A DNA stretch of 64,000 nucleotides from the NCBI GenBank assembly GCA_963717765.1, contig CAVQWX010000005.1, positions 292,866 to 356,865 of the forward strand. The letters are read 5' to 3'. Positions 1-7,444 of this stretch are shown here, piece by piece. The stretch is from JACDER01 sp963717765. Its GTDB lineage: Bacteria; Actinomycetota; Thermoleophilia; Gaiellales; Gaiellaceae. The notes beneath the pieces are model-generated. The model made no database searches. It saw only the letters and a program-made list of their open reading frames with translations, and was not told where the DNA came from. The position numbers were made by a program, and so were the translations under genes. Within the stretch, counting starts at the first letter, position 1. Each line of letters starts with the position of its first letter.

Positions 1-197
1 GCGACGGTAGCCAGATACAGGTCTTTCTTCGTCCCGAATAGCCGGAAGAGGTAGGGCTGCGAAATCCCGGCGCGCCGTGCGATCTCGTCCGTCGAGGTGC
101 CGTAGAGGCCCCGCTCCGCGAACAGGTCCAGCGCGACATCGAGGATCTCGTTGCGACGCTGGTCGGCGGTCAATCGCTTTGCGGTCGCCGGATTCAT
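1..197 (-). CDS. TetR-family regulator, N-terminal part
   Basis: The visible 65 residues are the N-terminal DNA-binding part of a TetR-family repressor. An alpha-helical lead-in containing ILDVALDLFAERG is followed by a helix-turn-helix (STDEIARRAGISQPYLFRLF, about residues 36-55). The ligand-binding domain lies beyond the left edge, so the inducer and target are unknown. The ATG at 197 fits the family N-terminus and has a well-placed promoter just upstream, with a -10 box 7 nt before the ATG, which suggests a leaderless mRNA. That promoter lies over the 3' end of the upstream aminotransferase gene. Confidence 0.85.
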   Translation of the reverse strand, partial: MNPATAKRLTADQRRNEILDVALDLFAERGLYGTSTDEIARRAGISQPYLFRLFGTKKDLYLATV

Positions 198-233
198 GCG
201 TAGGAAGTTATCACTCACTTACAACCGAGTCAA
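198..233 (-). promoter_or_regulatory. Promoter of the tetR gene
   Basis: On the minus strand there is a TTGACT -35 box (228-233), a 17-bp spacer and a TAACTT -10 box (205-210) ending 7 nt before the ATG at 197. The spacer and -10 region carry AAGTGAGTGATAACTT, a weak palindrome of the kind TetR proteins bind. Autorepression is inference. Confidence 0.55.
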
Positions 234-1278
234 GGACCTCTGCGACCCGGTCGAGATCGGGCTCGGTCAGGCGCGAATGGAACGGCAGCGCCAGCGCCCG
301 CTCGTAGCACGAGTCGGCAGCCGGAAAGGGCCCCTGGTCGCTGTAGGCCGTCAGGCGGTGGACGGCGTACGTCCCGATCTGTGCCTCGATCCCCGCCTCG
401 CGCAGCGCCCCGAGTGCCTCGTCCCGCCGGTCGAGCTGAACGACATAGGCCTGCCAGCCGTGGCGGTCGCCCTTGGCCGGCGCGGGCGTCTCCACCATCC
501 CCTCGAGCCGCTGCGTATAGGCCTTCGCCAGCCGATGGCGTGCCTCCCACAGCTCCTCCAGCCGGCGCAGCTGGACGAGGCCGATCGCGCACAGGACGTC
601 CGAGAGCCGGTAGTTGAAGCCAGGCTCGGGAATGTCGAACCCGCCGTCTGTCGAGATGCCGTGATGGCGCAGCCGGCGGACGGCGTCCGCGTGCGCGTCC
701 GAATTCGTCGTCACCGCCCCGCCCTCGCCGGTCGAGACGATCTTGCGTGGGTGAAACGACAAGCAGCCGAGCTCCCCGAGGCCGCCGCAGGGCATCCCAC
801 GCCAGCGCGCGCCGAGCGCGCCGGCCGCGTCCTCGACCAGGTGGACGTCCGGCGGCACCGCGTTCTGCAGCTCCTCCCAGTCGAGCGGCCGGCCGAACAG
901 GTGGACGGCGAGCACGGCGCGCGTGCTGGGCGTGACCGCGTCGTACACGCGGCCGGGATCGACGTTCATCGTCTTGGGGTCGACATCCACCAGCACGGGT
1001 CGCGCACCCGCGAGTGCGACGACGTTCGCTGTGGCGGGGAACGTGTACGCGGGGACGAGCACCTCGTCGCCCTCCCCGATCCCAAGCGCGAGCACCGCGA
1101 GGTGCAACGCGGCCGTCCCGGACGAGACTGCGACCGCGTGCTCGACGCCGCAGGCGCGCGCGAGCTCCTCCTCGAGCTCGGCCACCTTCTGCCCCATCGT
1201 CAGCTGGCCGCCCTCGAGCACCTCTGCGGCAGCAGCGGCCTCCTCCTTGCCGACGTCCGGCCAGGCGAGACGGATCAA
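211..1278 (-). CDS. DegT/DnrJ/EryC1-family sugar aminotransferase
   Basis: A 355-residue PLP-dependent aminotransferase of the DegT/DnrJ/EryC1 family, which transfers an amino group to a keto-sugar nucleotide. The fold-type I signature is complete: SSGTAALHLA near residue 52, the aspartate in LVEDAAGA (Asp150) that binds the PLP ring nitrogen, and Schiff-base Lys179 in SFHPRK. The start is a TTG at 1278 that overlaps the stop of the epimerase gene (TTGA). Upstream in-frame sequence is not family-like. Pairing with an NDP-sugar epimerase suggests a nucleotide-amino-sugar product for a surface glycan; the exact sugar cannot be read from sequence. Confidence 0.88.
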   Translation of the reverse strand: MIRLAWPDVGKEEAAAAAEVLEGGQLTMGQKVAELEEELARACGVEHAVAVSSGTAALHLAVLALGIGEGDEVLVPAYTFPATANVVALAGARPVLVDVDPKTMNVDPGRVYDAVTPSTRAVLAVHLFGRPLDWEELQNAVPPDVHLVEDAAGALGARWRGMPCGGLGELGCLSFHPRKIVSTGEGGAVTTNSDAHADAVRRLRHHGISTDGGFDIPEPGFNYRLSDVLCAIGLVQLRRLEELWEARHRLAKAYTQRLEGMVETPAPAKGDRHGWQAYVVQLDRRDEALGALREAGIEAQIGTYAVHRLTAYSDQGPFPAADSCYERALALPFHSRLTEPDLDRVAEVLDSVVSE

Positions 1279-2231
1279 GCGCTCTCCCGGTACCAGGCGA
1301 TCGTCCGCTCGAGACCGTCGTCCAGCTCGACCCGCGCCTCGAAGCCGATCAGGTCGCGCGCCTTGTCGACGTTCGGAATGCGGAGCTCCACGTCCTCGAA
1401 ATTGACCTCCTCGAAGACGATGTCGCCGGGCGCGCCCGCCAGCCGCTTGATGCGCGTCGCGAGGTCGTAGATCGTCACCGCCGAGCGCGGATTGCCGATG
1501 TTGAAGCTCTCCCCGACGGCACGCGGGTGCTCGAGGCAGAGGAGGATCGCGTCGGCGAGGTCGTCGACGAAGCACCACGCGCGGATCTGTGAACCGTCGC
1601 CGTGAACGGTCAGGTCGCTGCCGTCCAGCGCCGCCTCGATGAAGGCGCGGATGGCGCCACCGCCGATCTGTCGCGGCCCGTAGACGTTGAACGGCCGCAC
1701 CGAGACGCTCGGGAGCCCAAGCTCGTCGTGGTAGGCATGCGCCATGTGCTCGCCGGCGAGCTTCGAGACCGCGTACGTCCAGCGGGCCTCGCCGACCGAG
1801 CCGGTCGTGGTCACGCTCGTCTCGGCGACGCGGAAGGCGTAGGTGCCGAAGACCTCGCTCGTCGAGAACTCGACGAGCCGTTCGAGCCCCTGCGTCGCGA
1901 TCGCCGCCTCCAGCACGTTGTAGGTGCCGATCAGGTTCACGCGCATCGTCCGCACCGGGCTCTCCCGCACCGTGTCGACGCCCGCGATCGCTCCGCAGTG
2001 GATGATGTGAGTCGCACTCTCCGCGGCGCGCGTGACCGCGTCCGCGTCGAGCAAGTCACCGTGGACGAAAGTCAGATTCGGATGCTCGGCGAGGTCGGTG
2101 CCGCTGAGGGCGTCGCGGTGCAGGTTGTCGAAGGCGACGATCTCGTTGTCGTCGACGAGCAGGCGCGCGATCGTCGTGCCGATGAATCCCGCGCCGCCCG
2201 TGATGAAGATGCGCTTTCCGCTCAGGGCCAC
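1275..2231 (-). CDS. NAD-dependent nucleotide-sugar epimerase/dehydratase
   Basis: A 318-residue extended short-chain dehydrogenase. It has the NAD-binding GGAGFIG motif (residues 12-18), a catalytic Ser/Thr region STSEVFGT near 124 and the YAVSK catalytic pair Tyr153/Lys157. The C-terminal substrate domain contains RPFNVYGPRQ and the FNIGNP stretch typical of UDP-glucose 4-epimerase relatives. Substrate specificity is not determinable here. Its stop overlaps the TTG of the aminotransferase and its start overlaps the hydrolase stop by 10 bp, so the three genes look like one transcript. Confidence 0.88.
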   Translation of the reverse strand: MALSGKRIFITGGAGFIGTTIARLLVDDNEIVAFDNLHRDALSGTDLAEHPNLTFVHGDLLDADAVTRAAESATHIIHCGAIAGVDTVRESPVRTMRVNLIGTYNVLEAAIATQGLERLVEFSTSEVFGTYAFRVAETSVTTTGSVGEARWTYAVSKLAGEHMAHAYHDELGLPSVSVRPFNVYGPRQIGGGAIRAFIEAALDGSDLTVHGDGSQIRAWCFVDDLADAILLCLEHPRAVGESFNIGNPRSAVTIYDLATRIKRLAGAPGDIVFEEVNFEDVELRIPNVDKARDLIGFEARVELDDGLERTIAWYRESA

Positions 2232-2854
2232 GGCGGCGAGTCTAGTTCCAGGAATCCCCGCAGGAGCTCGTTGAACCCGTGCGGATTGTCGAGATTCGCA
2301 ACGTGCCCCGCGCCGGCGACGATCTCGAACCGTGCATCGGGAAGCGCGTCAGCCAGCTTCCGCGAGAGCGTCAGGTTGACCCGGTCGCGCTCGCCGCAGA
2401 GGACGAGCGTGGGCATCTGCGGCAACCGTTCCAGCCGGAAGCTGGCACCTTCGCGCATCGCCCGCGCGGCGTCGACGCCCGCGATCTCCTCGACCGCAAC
2501 TTCCCTATGGGCCTCCGGCACGGCGGAAACGAGGCCCTTCCGGACGCGCGCGGCCGGAAGCATGCAGACGATCCCCGCCATCCCGAGCTGAAGGAGACGA
2601 AAGTGAGCAGGCAGCCGCGCAAAGCCGGCGCAGACGACGAGCCGGCGAATACGGTCGGGATGCTCGCCCGCATAGCGCAGCGCGAGCAGCGCTCCGAGCG
2701 AGAGGCCACAGAGATCGAACGGTGTCACGGTGCGATCCAGCGTCTCTTCTGCGTCTTCCAGCCGCGGCGCGACCGCGGTCGGGGACGCCTCCAGCTGGGG
2801 CTGCCAGCCGCTGGGGCCGGTGCCGAGCCCGTGCAGGAGGACGAGGGTGCGCAA
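2222..2854 (-). CDS. Alpha/beta-fold hydrolase
   Basis: A compact 210-residue alpha/beta hydrolase. The oxyanion-hole motif LLHGLG starts near residue 6. The nucleophile elbow is GLSLG with Ser52, the acid is Asp157 in CGERDRV, and the base is His184 in GAGHVAN, so the triad is complete. It is shorter than the usual 250-280 residues because the segment between the first strand and the elbow is abbreviated. The TTG at 2854 gives an N-terminus beginning directly with the first beta strand. A TACACT -10 box lies 8 nt upstream. The substrate is unknown. Confidence 0.75.
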   Translation of the reverse strand: MRTLVLLHGLGTGPSGWQPQLEASPTAVAPRLEDAEETLDRTVTPFDLCGLSLGALLALRYAGEHPDRIRRLVVCAGFARLPAHFRLLQLGMAGIVCMLPAARVRKGLVSAVPEAHREVAVEEIAGVDAARAMREGASFRLERLPQMPTLVLCGERDRVNLTLSRKLADALPDARFEIVAGAGHVANLDNPHGFNELLRGFLELDSPPWP

Positions 2855-2878
2855 GCGCGGCGAGTGTAATCTCGGAGT
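2855..2878. promoter_or_regulatory. Overlapping divergent promoters
   Basis: Only 24 bp separate the divergent hydrolase and inhibitor starts. The plus strand has TAATCT at 2867-2872, 6 nt before the GTG at 2879. The minus strand has TACACT over the same bases, 8 nt before the TTG at 2854. No convincing -35 boxes are seen. Both transcripts would be leaderless or nearly so. Confidence 0.5.
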
Positions 2879-3259
2879 GTGCGCACTCTCGCCGTACTGG
2901 CAGCTGCGCTTGTGTTCGCTCCAGTTGCGGCAGCGTGGCCGAACGCGAACCTCAAGGTCACGGTCTGGCCCAAGGGAAAGAGCGGGTCGTCGAGGACGTG
3001 GACCCTGCGCTGCGACTATCCCGGGCCCCGCGGGACGCATCCGAGTCCGAGCGGCGCATGCCTCGCGCTCGCCCGTCACCCTCGCGCGCTGAAGCCGGTC
3101 CCGCAGGGAGTCGGCTGCACCCAGCAATGGGACGGTCCCGAGGTCGCCTACGTCCGTGGCGGCTTCCGCGGAAAGCGAGTACGGGCGTGGTTCAAGCGCA
3201 CCAACGGCTGCGAGATCGGCCGGTGGAACGGGCTCGCCGCCCTGCTTCCGCGCGACTAG
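2879..3259 (+). CDS. Secreted subtilisin-inhibitor-like (SSI family) protein
   Basis: A 126-residue exported protein. Residues 1-19 form a signal peptide (hydrophobic stretch ending AAAW). The mature part matches the Streptomyces subtilisin inhibitor pattern: a TWTLRC strand, GTHPSPSGAC, a CTQQ loop and a TNGCE end. The four cysteines (45, 61, 80, 111) fit the two family disulfides. In SSI the protease-facing loop follows the third cysteine; here it reads TQQWDG, so the usual reactive-site residues are not kept and inhibitory activity is uncertain. GTG start with a -10 box 6 nt upstream. Confidence 0.78.
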   Translation: MRTLAVLAAALVFAPVAAAWPNANLKVTVWPKGKSGSSRTWTLRCDYPGPRGTHPSPSGACLALARHPRALKPVPQGVGCTQQWDGPEVAYVRGGFRGKRVRAWFKRTNGCEIGRWNGLAALLPRD

Positions 3260-3292
3260 GGCCTGTAGGCCCACAGGTGTCCGAGTGGTCCG

Positions 3293-3643
3293 CTAGTTCG
3301 CCGCTGCCGCTTCTGCCATCGAGCGGGGGAAGCGCGCCGGCGAGAAGGAAATCGCTCCGGCGGGAACCATCCACCGGATGACCTCCATCGACAGGACCCC
3401 CGCGCGCATCGCCGCATCCTCGGCCTTGAGCTCGCGCGCCCGGTCGGGCTCGACGTTCATGATCGACAGGCCGCGATAGCGCGGGTGGTCGAGCGGCCCC
3501 GCGGCGAGCAGCCAGCCCGCTTCGTGCAGGTTGGCGAGATGGCTGAGATGCGCGTCCTGCACGGCGGCAGCCGCCTGCTCGTCGAGCCGCGGAGCGTCCG
3601 GCGGCCGAAGCGAAAGGGCAATCGTGAAGTGGTCGAAGCGCAC
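3293..3643 (-). CDS. YCII-domain protein
   Basis: A 116-residue YCII-like (YciI/DGPF) protein with the family's ferredoxin-like fold: an opening strand FDHFTIAL, then AHLSHLANLHEAGWLLAAGPL, where the His and the Gly-Pro-Leu are typical. The GTG at 3643 follows a strong Shine-Dalgarno (AAGGAGGGA). The family's biochemical role is mostly unknown. It lies 62 bp downstream of the SRPBCC gene and is probably cotranscribed with it and the ArsR regulator. Confidence 0.75.
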   Translation of the reverse strand: MRFDHFTIALSLRPPDAPRLDEQAAAAVQDAHLSHLANLHEAGWLLAAGPLDHPRYRGLSIMNVEPDRARELKAEDAAMRAGVLSMEVIRWMVPAGAISFSPARFPRSMAEAAAAN

Positions 3644-3705
3644 TGTCCCTCCTTCCGTGGCCGCGGAGCGAGCCGTGGCGGCCCGCTCCGCAGTGTCCGG
3701 GTCGA

Positions 3706-4164
3706 TCAGCTGGCGAGCGGCTCGCCGGTCTCGAGGTACGTCTTGAGGCCACTGAGGACGTAGCTCCAGCCGCCCGCAACGTTCTCGGCGGTCTTGAGCG
3801 ACTCCTCGAGCTGGTCGTGCACGACGGTCAGCCTCGTGAAGCCGCCGTCCTGGGGCTCGATCTCCCAGCTCACGCGGCTGTGCGGCTCTGCCGCCGTCTC
3901 GGGATCGTAGAGCGCCCGCCACTTCGTGCTCAGGCGCTTGGGCGGATCGGCCTCCAGCACCTCGCCGTCGACGAGCTGCTGGCTCTCGTCGCCCGACCAG
4001 CCGCCGTAGGGGGCGCCGACCTCGAAGCTCGACTTGATCCGGCTCCCGTAGAAGTACTTCTCCGTGAAGTCGGGGTTGGTGATCGCCTCCCAGATCTGCT
4101 CGGGAGTCGCCTTGATGAACACCTGGTAGACCTGGGTCGTGTTGATCTCGGTCACGGTCGTCAT
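3706..4164 (-). CDS. SRPBCC (AHSA1-like) domain protein
   Basis: A 152-residue SRPBCC/AHSA1 domain protein. It has the N-terminal strand YQVFIKATPEQIWEAITNP, the central GEVLEADPPKRL and a C-terminal helix GGWSYVLSGLKTYLETG. The fold binds hydrophobic ligands. Its ATG overlaps the stop of the ArsR-family regulator (ATGA), the common ArsR-SRPBCC pairing of Actinobacteria in which the two are co-expressed. The ligand is unknown. Confidence 0.85.
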   Translation of the reverse strand: MTTVTEINTTQVYQVFIKATPEQIWEAITNPDFTEKYFYGSRIKSSFEVGAPYGGWSGDESQQLVDGEVLEADPPKRLSTKWRALYDPETAAEPHSRVSWEIEPQDGGFTRLTVVHDQLEESLKTAENVAGGWSYVLSGLKTYLETGEPLAS

Positions 4165-4475
4165 CCTGCCTCCAATTCGGTCTTGAGCTCCGCGAGCGCA
4201 GACACGCGGTGCTCGGTGTACTTGTCGATCCAGCGCTCGTAGATCAGCCGGATCGGGACCGGGTTGAGGAAGTGCTGCTTCGTCCTCCCGGTCCTGCGAG
4301 AAACGACGAGGCCTGCCTCTTCCAGGATCCGCAGGTGCTTCATAACGCCGAAGCGCGTCATCTCCAGCTGCGACTCGAGCTCGGTCAGCGTGCGGCCGTC
4401 ACGCTCGAAGAGCCGGTCGAGCAGGAGCCTGCGGGTGGGATCGGCGAGGGCCTTGAAGACTCGGTCGTCGTCCAT
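4161..4475 (-). CDS. ArsR-family transcriptional regulator
   Basis: A 104-residue winged-helix repressor of the ArsR/SmtB fold. It begins DDDRVFKALADPTRRLLLDRL, then a recognition helix in the LEMTRFGVMKHLRILEEAGLV region and a wing RRTGRTKQHF. It lacks the cysteine clusters of metal sensors and belongs to the SRPBCC-partnered subgroup. The ATG at 4475 sits 6 nt after a TATCAT -10 box. A perfect palindrome lies inside its promoter spacer, so autorepression is likely. Confidence 0.85.
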   Translation of the reverse strand: MDDDRVFKALADPTRRLLLDRLFERDGRTLTELESQLEMTRFGVMKHLRILEEAGLVVSRRTGRTKQHFLNPVPIRLIYERWIDKYTEHRVSALAELKTELEAG

Positions 4476-4481
4476 GGCGAG

Positions 4482-4511
4482 ATGATACGTGACCAAATGG
4501 TCACATGTCAA
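4482..4511 (-). promoter_or_regulatory. arsR promoter with operator in the spacer
   Basis: On the minus strand a consensus TTGACA -35 box (4506-4511) and a TATCAT -10 box (4482-4487) are separated by 18 bp. The spacer and its edge hold the palindrome GTGACCA-AA-TGGTCAC (plus strand 4489-4504, perfect 7-bp arms). A bound dimer would cover the promoter. The -10 box ends 6 nt before the ATG. Confidence 0.75.
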
Positions 4512-4520
4512 ATCAGCCCC

Positions 4521-4526
4521 TAGCAT
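4521..4526 (+). promoter_or_regulatory. -10 box of the glycan operon
   Basis: TAGCAT lies 7 nt before the GTG at 4534, the same leaderless geometry as other starts here. A 17-bp spacer puts the -35 region on TGGTCA, inside the right half of the ArsR palindrome, so the regulator could also affect this divergent operon. Confidence 0.5.
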
Positions 4527-4533
4527 TCGGCCG

Positions 4534-5736
4534 GTGAAGACAGTCCTCTTCGTGGGTGCCGGGCGGCACCAGCTGCGCGCGATCAAACGGGCGAAGGAGC
4601 TCGGCATCCGCGTCGTCGCTGCCGATCGCAACTCGGGCGCACCGGGCCTGGCAGAGGCAGACCTCGGGGAGGTCGCCGATTTCGACGTCCCCGCGCTCGC
4701 CGCTCTCGGGCGCAAGCACTCGGTGAACGGGGTCGTGACGGTCGCCGCCGACCGTGCCGTTCCCATCGTGGCCGCGGTCGCGGGGGAGCTCGGCCTGCCG
4801 GGGATCGGATTGGACGTCGCCCACCGCGTCACCCACAAGATTGCGATGCGCCGGCAACTGGCCGAGGCAGGCGTCGCTCAACCCGAGTTCGCGGCGGTGC
4901 GAACGATCCACGAGGGCAAGGACGCGCTCGACACGGTGGGCCTCCCCGCCGTCCTCAAGCCCGCCGACTGCGCTGGCCAGCGCGGGCTTTTCCTGCTCCG
5001 CACCGTCGACGACCTCGAGGCGCACCTGCACGCCGCGCTCTCCGAGTCGTCGAACGAGGAAGCGATCGTGGAGAGCTTCCACCACGGCCTCGAGGTGAAC
5101 GGGCTGGTGGTCGCGCGCGACGGCGACCCCACGGTGGTGACGCTCTCCGACCGGCTCCGGCCCGACGGAGCGGGATTCGGCGTCGCGATCGCGCACGTCT
5201 ACCCCTCCACGCTGTTCGGCGACCGGCTGGAGGAAGCCGAACGCGTGGCGCGGCATGTTGTCCGCGCGCTCGGGATCAAGGATTCAGTCGTCTACCCGCA
5301 GATGCTCGTGACCGAGGACGCGGTGCTGCTGATCGAGGTGGCCGCGCGCGTCCCCGCCGGGCAGATGGACCAGGTGGCGCGGCGGGCGGTGGGCGTCGAC
5401 CTCGTCGAGGTCGCGCTGAGGCAGGCGCTCGGGGAACCGGTGCCCGACGAGCTCATCGCCCACCGGTTCGAGCAGCCGCTCGCGATCTCGTTCCTGACCG
5501 CCGAGCCGGGCCCACTTCCCGTCGGGCGCGTCCGGGCCGTGACCGGCCTCGAGCGCGTGCGTGCGTTTCCCGGCGTCGAGGAGGTTGAGGTCTTCCTGCG
5601 GCCCGGCGACGGCATCGAGCCCGTTGCCCGCGACGGCGACCGCAAAGGCTTCGTGATCGCGCTCGGCGCGACCAACATCGAGGCGGTGGAGCGCGCCGAG
5701 GCGGCCGCCACGCTGATAGACGTGGACGTCGAATGA
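4534..5736 (+). CDS. ATP-grasp carboxylate ligase, PurK-like
   Basis: A 400-residue ATP-grasp protein. The N-terminal Rossmann-like domain starts TVLFVGAGRHQLRAI and continues with AADRNSGAPGLAEAD. The central ATP-grasp contains GLPAVLKPADCAGQRG and ends with the metal-binding LLIEVAARVPAGQMDQ. It resembles carboxylate-amine ligases (PurK, CarB, L-amino-acid ligases), which activate a carboxylate as acyl phosphate for amide formation. First gene of the glycan operon. Its stop overlaps the next start by 4 bp. The GTG at 4534 is preferred over upstream in-frame codons because it begins at the first strand and follows a -10 box. The substrate is unknown. Confidence 0.8.
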   Translation: MKTVLFVGAGRHQLRAIKRAKELGIRVVAADRNSGAPGLAEADLGEVADFDVPALAALGRKHSVNGVVTVAADRAVPIVAAVAGELGLPGIGLDVAHRVTHKIAMRRQLAEAGVAQPEFAAVRTIHEGKDALDTVGLPAVLKPADCAGQRGLFLLRTVDDLEAHLHAALSESSNEEAIVESFHHGLEVNGLVVARDGDPTVVTLSDRLRPDGAGFGVAIAHVYPSTLFGDRLEEAERVARHVVRALGIKDSVVYPQMLVTEDAVLLIEVAARVPAGQMDQVARRAVGVDLVEVALRQALGEPVPDELIAHRFEQPLAISFLTAEPGPLPVGRVRAVTGLERVRAFPGVEEVEVFLRPGDGIEPVARDGDRKGFVIALGATNIEAVERAEAAATLIDVDVE

Positions 5737-6374
5737 GCTGCGAGTTCGACCTCGACCACTACCGCGAGCTGCTCGAAGCCGCCCGGACAGGCGGTTACCG
5801 CTTTGCGTTCTTCGACCACGACCCGGAGCCGGGCGAGCTTCTGCTCAGGCACGACGTCGACCTTTCGCTCGCAGCCGCGCTCGACCTGGCGGAGACCGAA
5901 AGCGAGCTCGGTGCCACCTCGACGTACTTCCTCATGACCGAGAGCGTTTTCTACAACCTGGCCTCCCCGGAGGGCGAGCACGCCCTCGAGCGCCTGCGCG
6001 AGCTGGGTCACCGCGTCGGCCTGCACGCCGTCTGGCCCGACGCCGAGCTCGACGATCGCTTCGACCCGGTCGTCGCCTGGCACAACCCGGAACCGGGATA
6101 CATGAACGACCCGGTCGACGGCGCGGCAAACGTGATGGAGGCGCGCTTCTTCTCGGCAGACACATATCGCTCCGACTCGAACCAACGTTGGCGCCAGGGC
6201 TGCCCGCACGAGGAGCTCGCCGCCGGCCGATTCCGCTGGCTGCAGCTGTTGACGCACCCTGAGATCTGGGTGCATCCCGGCGACACGATGGGCGAGACGA
6301 TGCTGGCGCTGCTGGACTCCGAGCGCGACCGCCGCCTGCGGCAACTCCAGGCTGACAACATCGACCTCTCGTGA
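5733..6374 (+). CDS. Polysaccharide deacetylase-like (NodB-type) protein
   Basis: A 213-residue protein with features of the NodB/polysaccharide deacetylase fold. HDVD at 40-43 is the usual metal-binding Asp-Asp signature, followed by STYFLMTESVFYN and then HRVGLHAVWPD, where the His is in the place of the HT/HS metal site. The family's later catalytic motifs are hard to recognise, so it may be a divergent or non-catalytic member. ATGA and GTGA overlaps tie it to the two ATP-grasp genes on either side, suggesting one enzyme set acting on one glycan. Confidence 0.65.
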   Translation: MSCEFDLDHYRELLEAARTGGYRFAFFDHDPEPGELLLRHDVDLSLAAALDLAETESELGATSTYFLMTESVFYNLASPEGEHALERLRELGHRVGLHAVWPDAELDDRFDPVVAWHNPEPGYMNDPVDGAANVMEARFFSADTYRSDSNQRWRQGCPHEELAAGRFRWLQLLTHPEIWVHPGDTMGETMLALLDSERDRRLRQLQADNIDLS

Positions 6375-7396
6375 AACCGCTCACGGTCATGGTCACCGCC
6401 TCGGGGGCACCCGGGACGGCCGCTCTCCTCCGGGCGCTGCGCGAGAACGGAGAGCGCGAGGTGCGGCTCGTGGGCACCGACATGTCGCCACAGGCGGTCG
6501 GCCGACACCTCTGCGACGCCTTCCACGTCGTCCCACCGGGGTCAGACCCCTCCTACGGACGAGCCATGGCCGAATTGAGCTTTCGTGAGCGGGTCGACGC
6601 AGTGCTGCCGCAGTCCTCGTTCGACCTCCTGGGGCTGGCGGAGTCCAAGGATTTGTTCGAAGCGGCGGTCCTGGTCGCTTCACCGGAGGCGATCCGCCGC
6701 TCGAACGACAAGGCGGACAGCTACGCGATGCTGGACGCGATCGGAGTGCGCAGCCCGGCATGGCGGCGCGTGCGGGGCGGCGAAGCGGTGGCAGAAGCCG
6801 CACACGAGCTCGGGTACCCGGACGAGGACGTCGCGCTCAAGCCGGTCTTCTCCTCGGGGTCGCGCGGGTTTCGAATCCTCTCGTCCTCGGCCGACCGTCG
6901 CGAGCAGCTGTTGACGAACCGGCCGCGCGTCGCGGAGGCGCTGCGCCTCGAGAACCTGCTCGAGCTGCTCGGCGACGACCCGACGGAGCTCCTGGTGATG
7001 GAGCTCGCAACGGGGAAGGAACGCACGATCGACGGCTTCGCCGAAGGCGGACGCATCGTCCTCGGCCATCCCAAGACCCGCGAGGCGATGCGCGCCGGCC
7101 TCGCCATGTACTTCGAGACGCTGGACGACCCGCGACTCATGGAGATCGCGGGGAAGATCGTCGCGGAGCTCGAGCTCGACCACTTCTTCAACATCCAGCT
7201 CGTCGGCGACCACGTGATCGAGATCAACCCGCGGATCTCCACCATCGTCTACCAGGAGGATCTGAACCTCCCGTACCTCGGGGTCAAGCACGCGCTGGGG
7301 GAGCTGTCGGACGAGGACGCCGCCGCCGCGCGGGCCAGCATCCGCCCGACGCGACGCGTCCTCCGCTACTTCGATCAGATGGAGTGGGATGAATAA
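6371..7396 (+). CDS. ATP-grasp ligase, CarB-like
   Basis: A 341-residue ATP-grasp protein of the carbamoyl-phosphate-synthase large-chain type. The N-terminal TVMVTASGAPGTAALLRAL is a nucleotide-fold start. The middle carries SNDKADSYAMLDAIGV and VALKPVFSSGSRGF, the ATP-binding lysine and glycine-rich loop, and the C-terminal part carries FFNIQLVGDHVIEINPRIST, the metal-binding Glu-x-Asn. It is shorter than PurK-type ligases. GTG start overlapping the previous stop. Acts beside a second, different ATP-grasp, so two successive amide-type ligations on a glycan or its precursor are plausible; the substrate is not evident. Confidence 0.8.
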   Translation: MKPLTVMVTASGAPGTAALLRALRENGEREVRLVGTDMSPQAVGRHLCDAFHVVPPGSDPSYGRAMAELSFRERVDAVLPQSSFDLLGLAESKDLFEAAVLVASPEAIRRSNDKADSYAMLDAIGVRSPAWRRVRGGEAVAEAAHELGYPDEDVALKPVFSSGSRGFRILSSSADRREQLLTNRPRVAEALRLENLLELLGDDPTELLVMELATGKERTIDGFAEGGRIVLGHPKTREAMRAGLAMYFETLDDPRLMEIAGKIVAELELDHFFNIQLVGDHVIEINPRISTIVYQEDLNLPYLGVKHALGELSDEDAAAARASIRPTRRVLRYFDQMEWDE

Positions 7397-7421
7397 CGGG
7401 GGAAACCATGGTTCCCTCGTT
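7395..7421 (+). repeat. Hairpin shared with 16451-16481
   Basis: A stem-loop with arms AACGGGGGA and TCCCTCGTT (one G-T wobble) closes over a CCATGG core. The left arm starts in the stop codon of the ATP-grasp gene. The same design occurs 9 kb away, so this is a reused intergenic hairpin. It may act as a partial terminator or an mRNA-end stabiliser inside the operon. Confidence 0.6.
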
Positions 7422-7444
7422 CGCCCCCTCCTTCACGGAACGTC

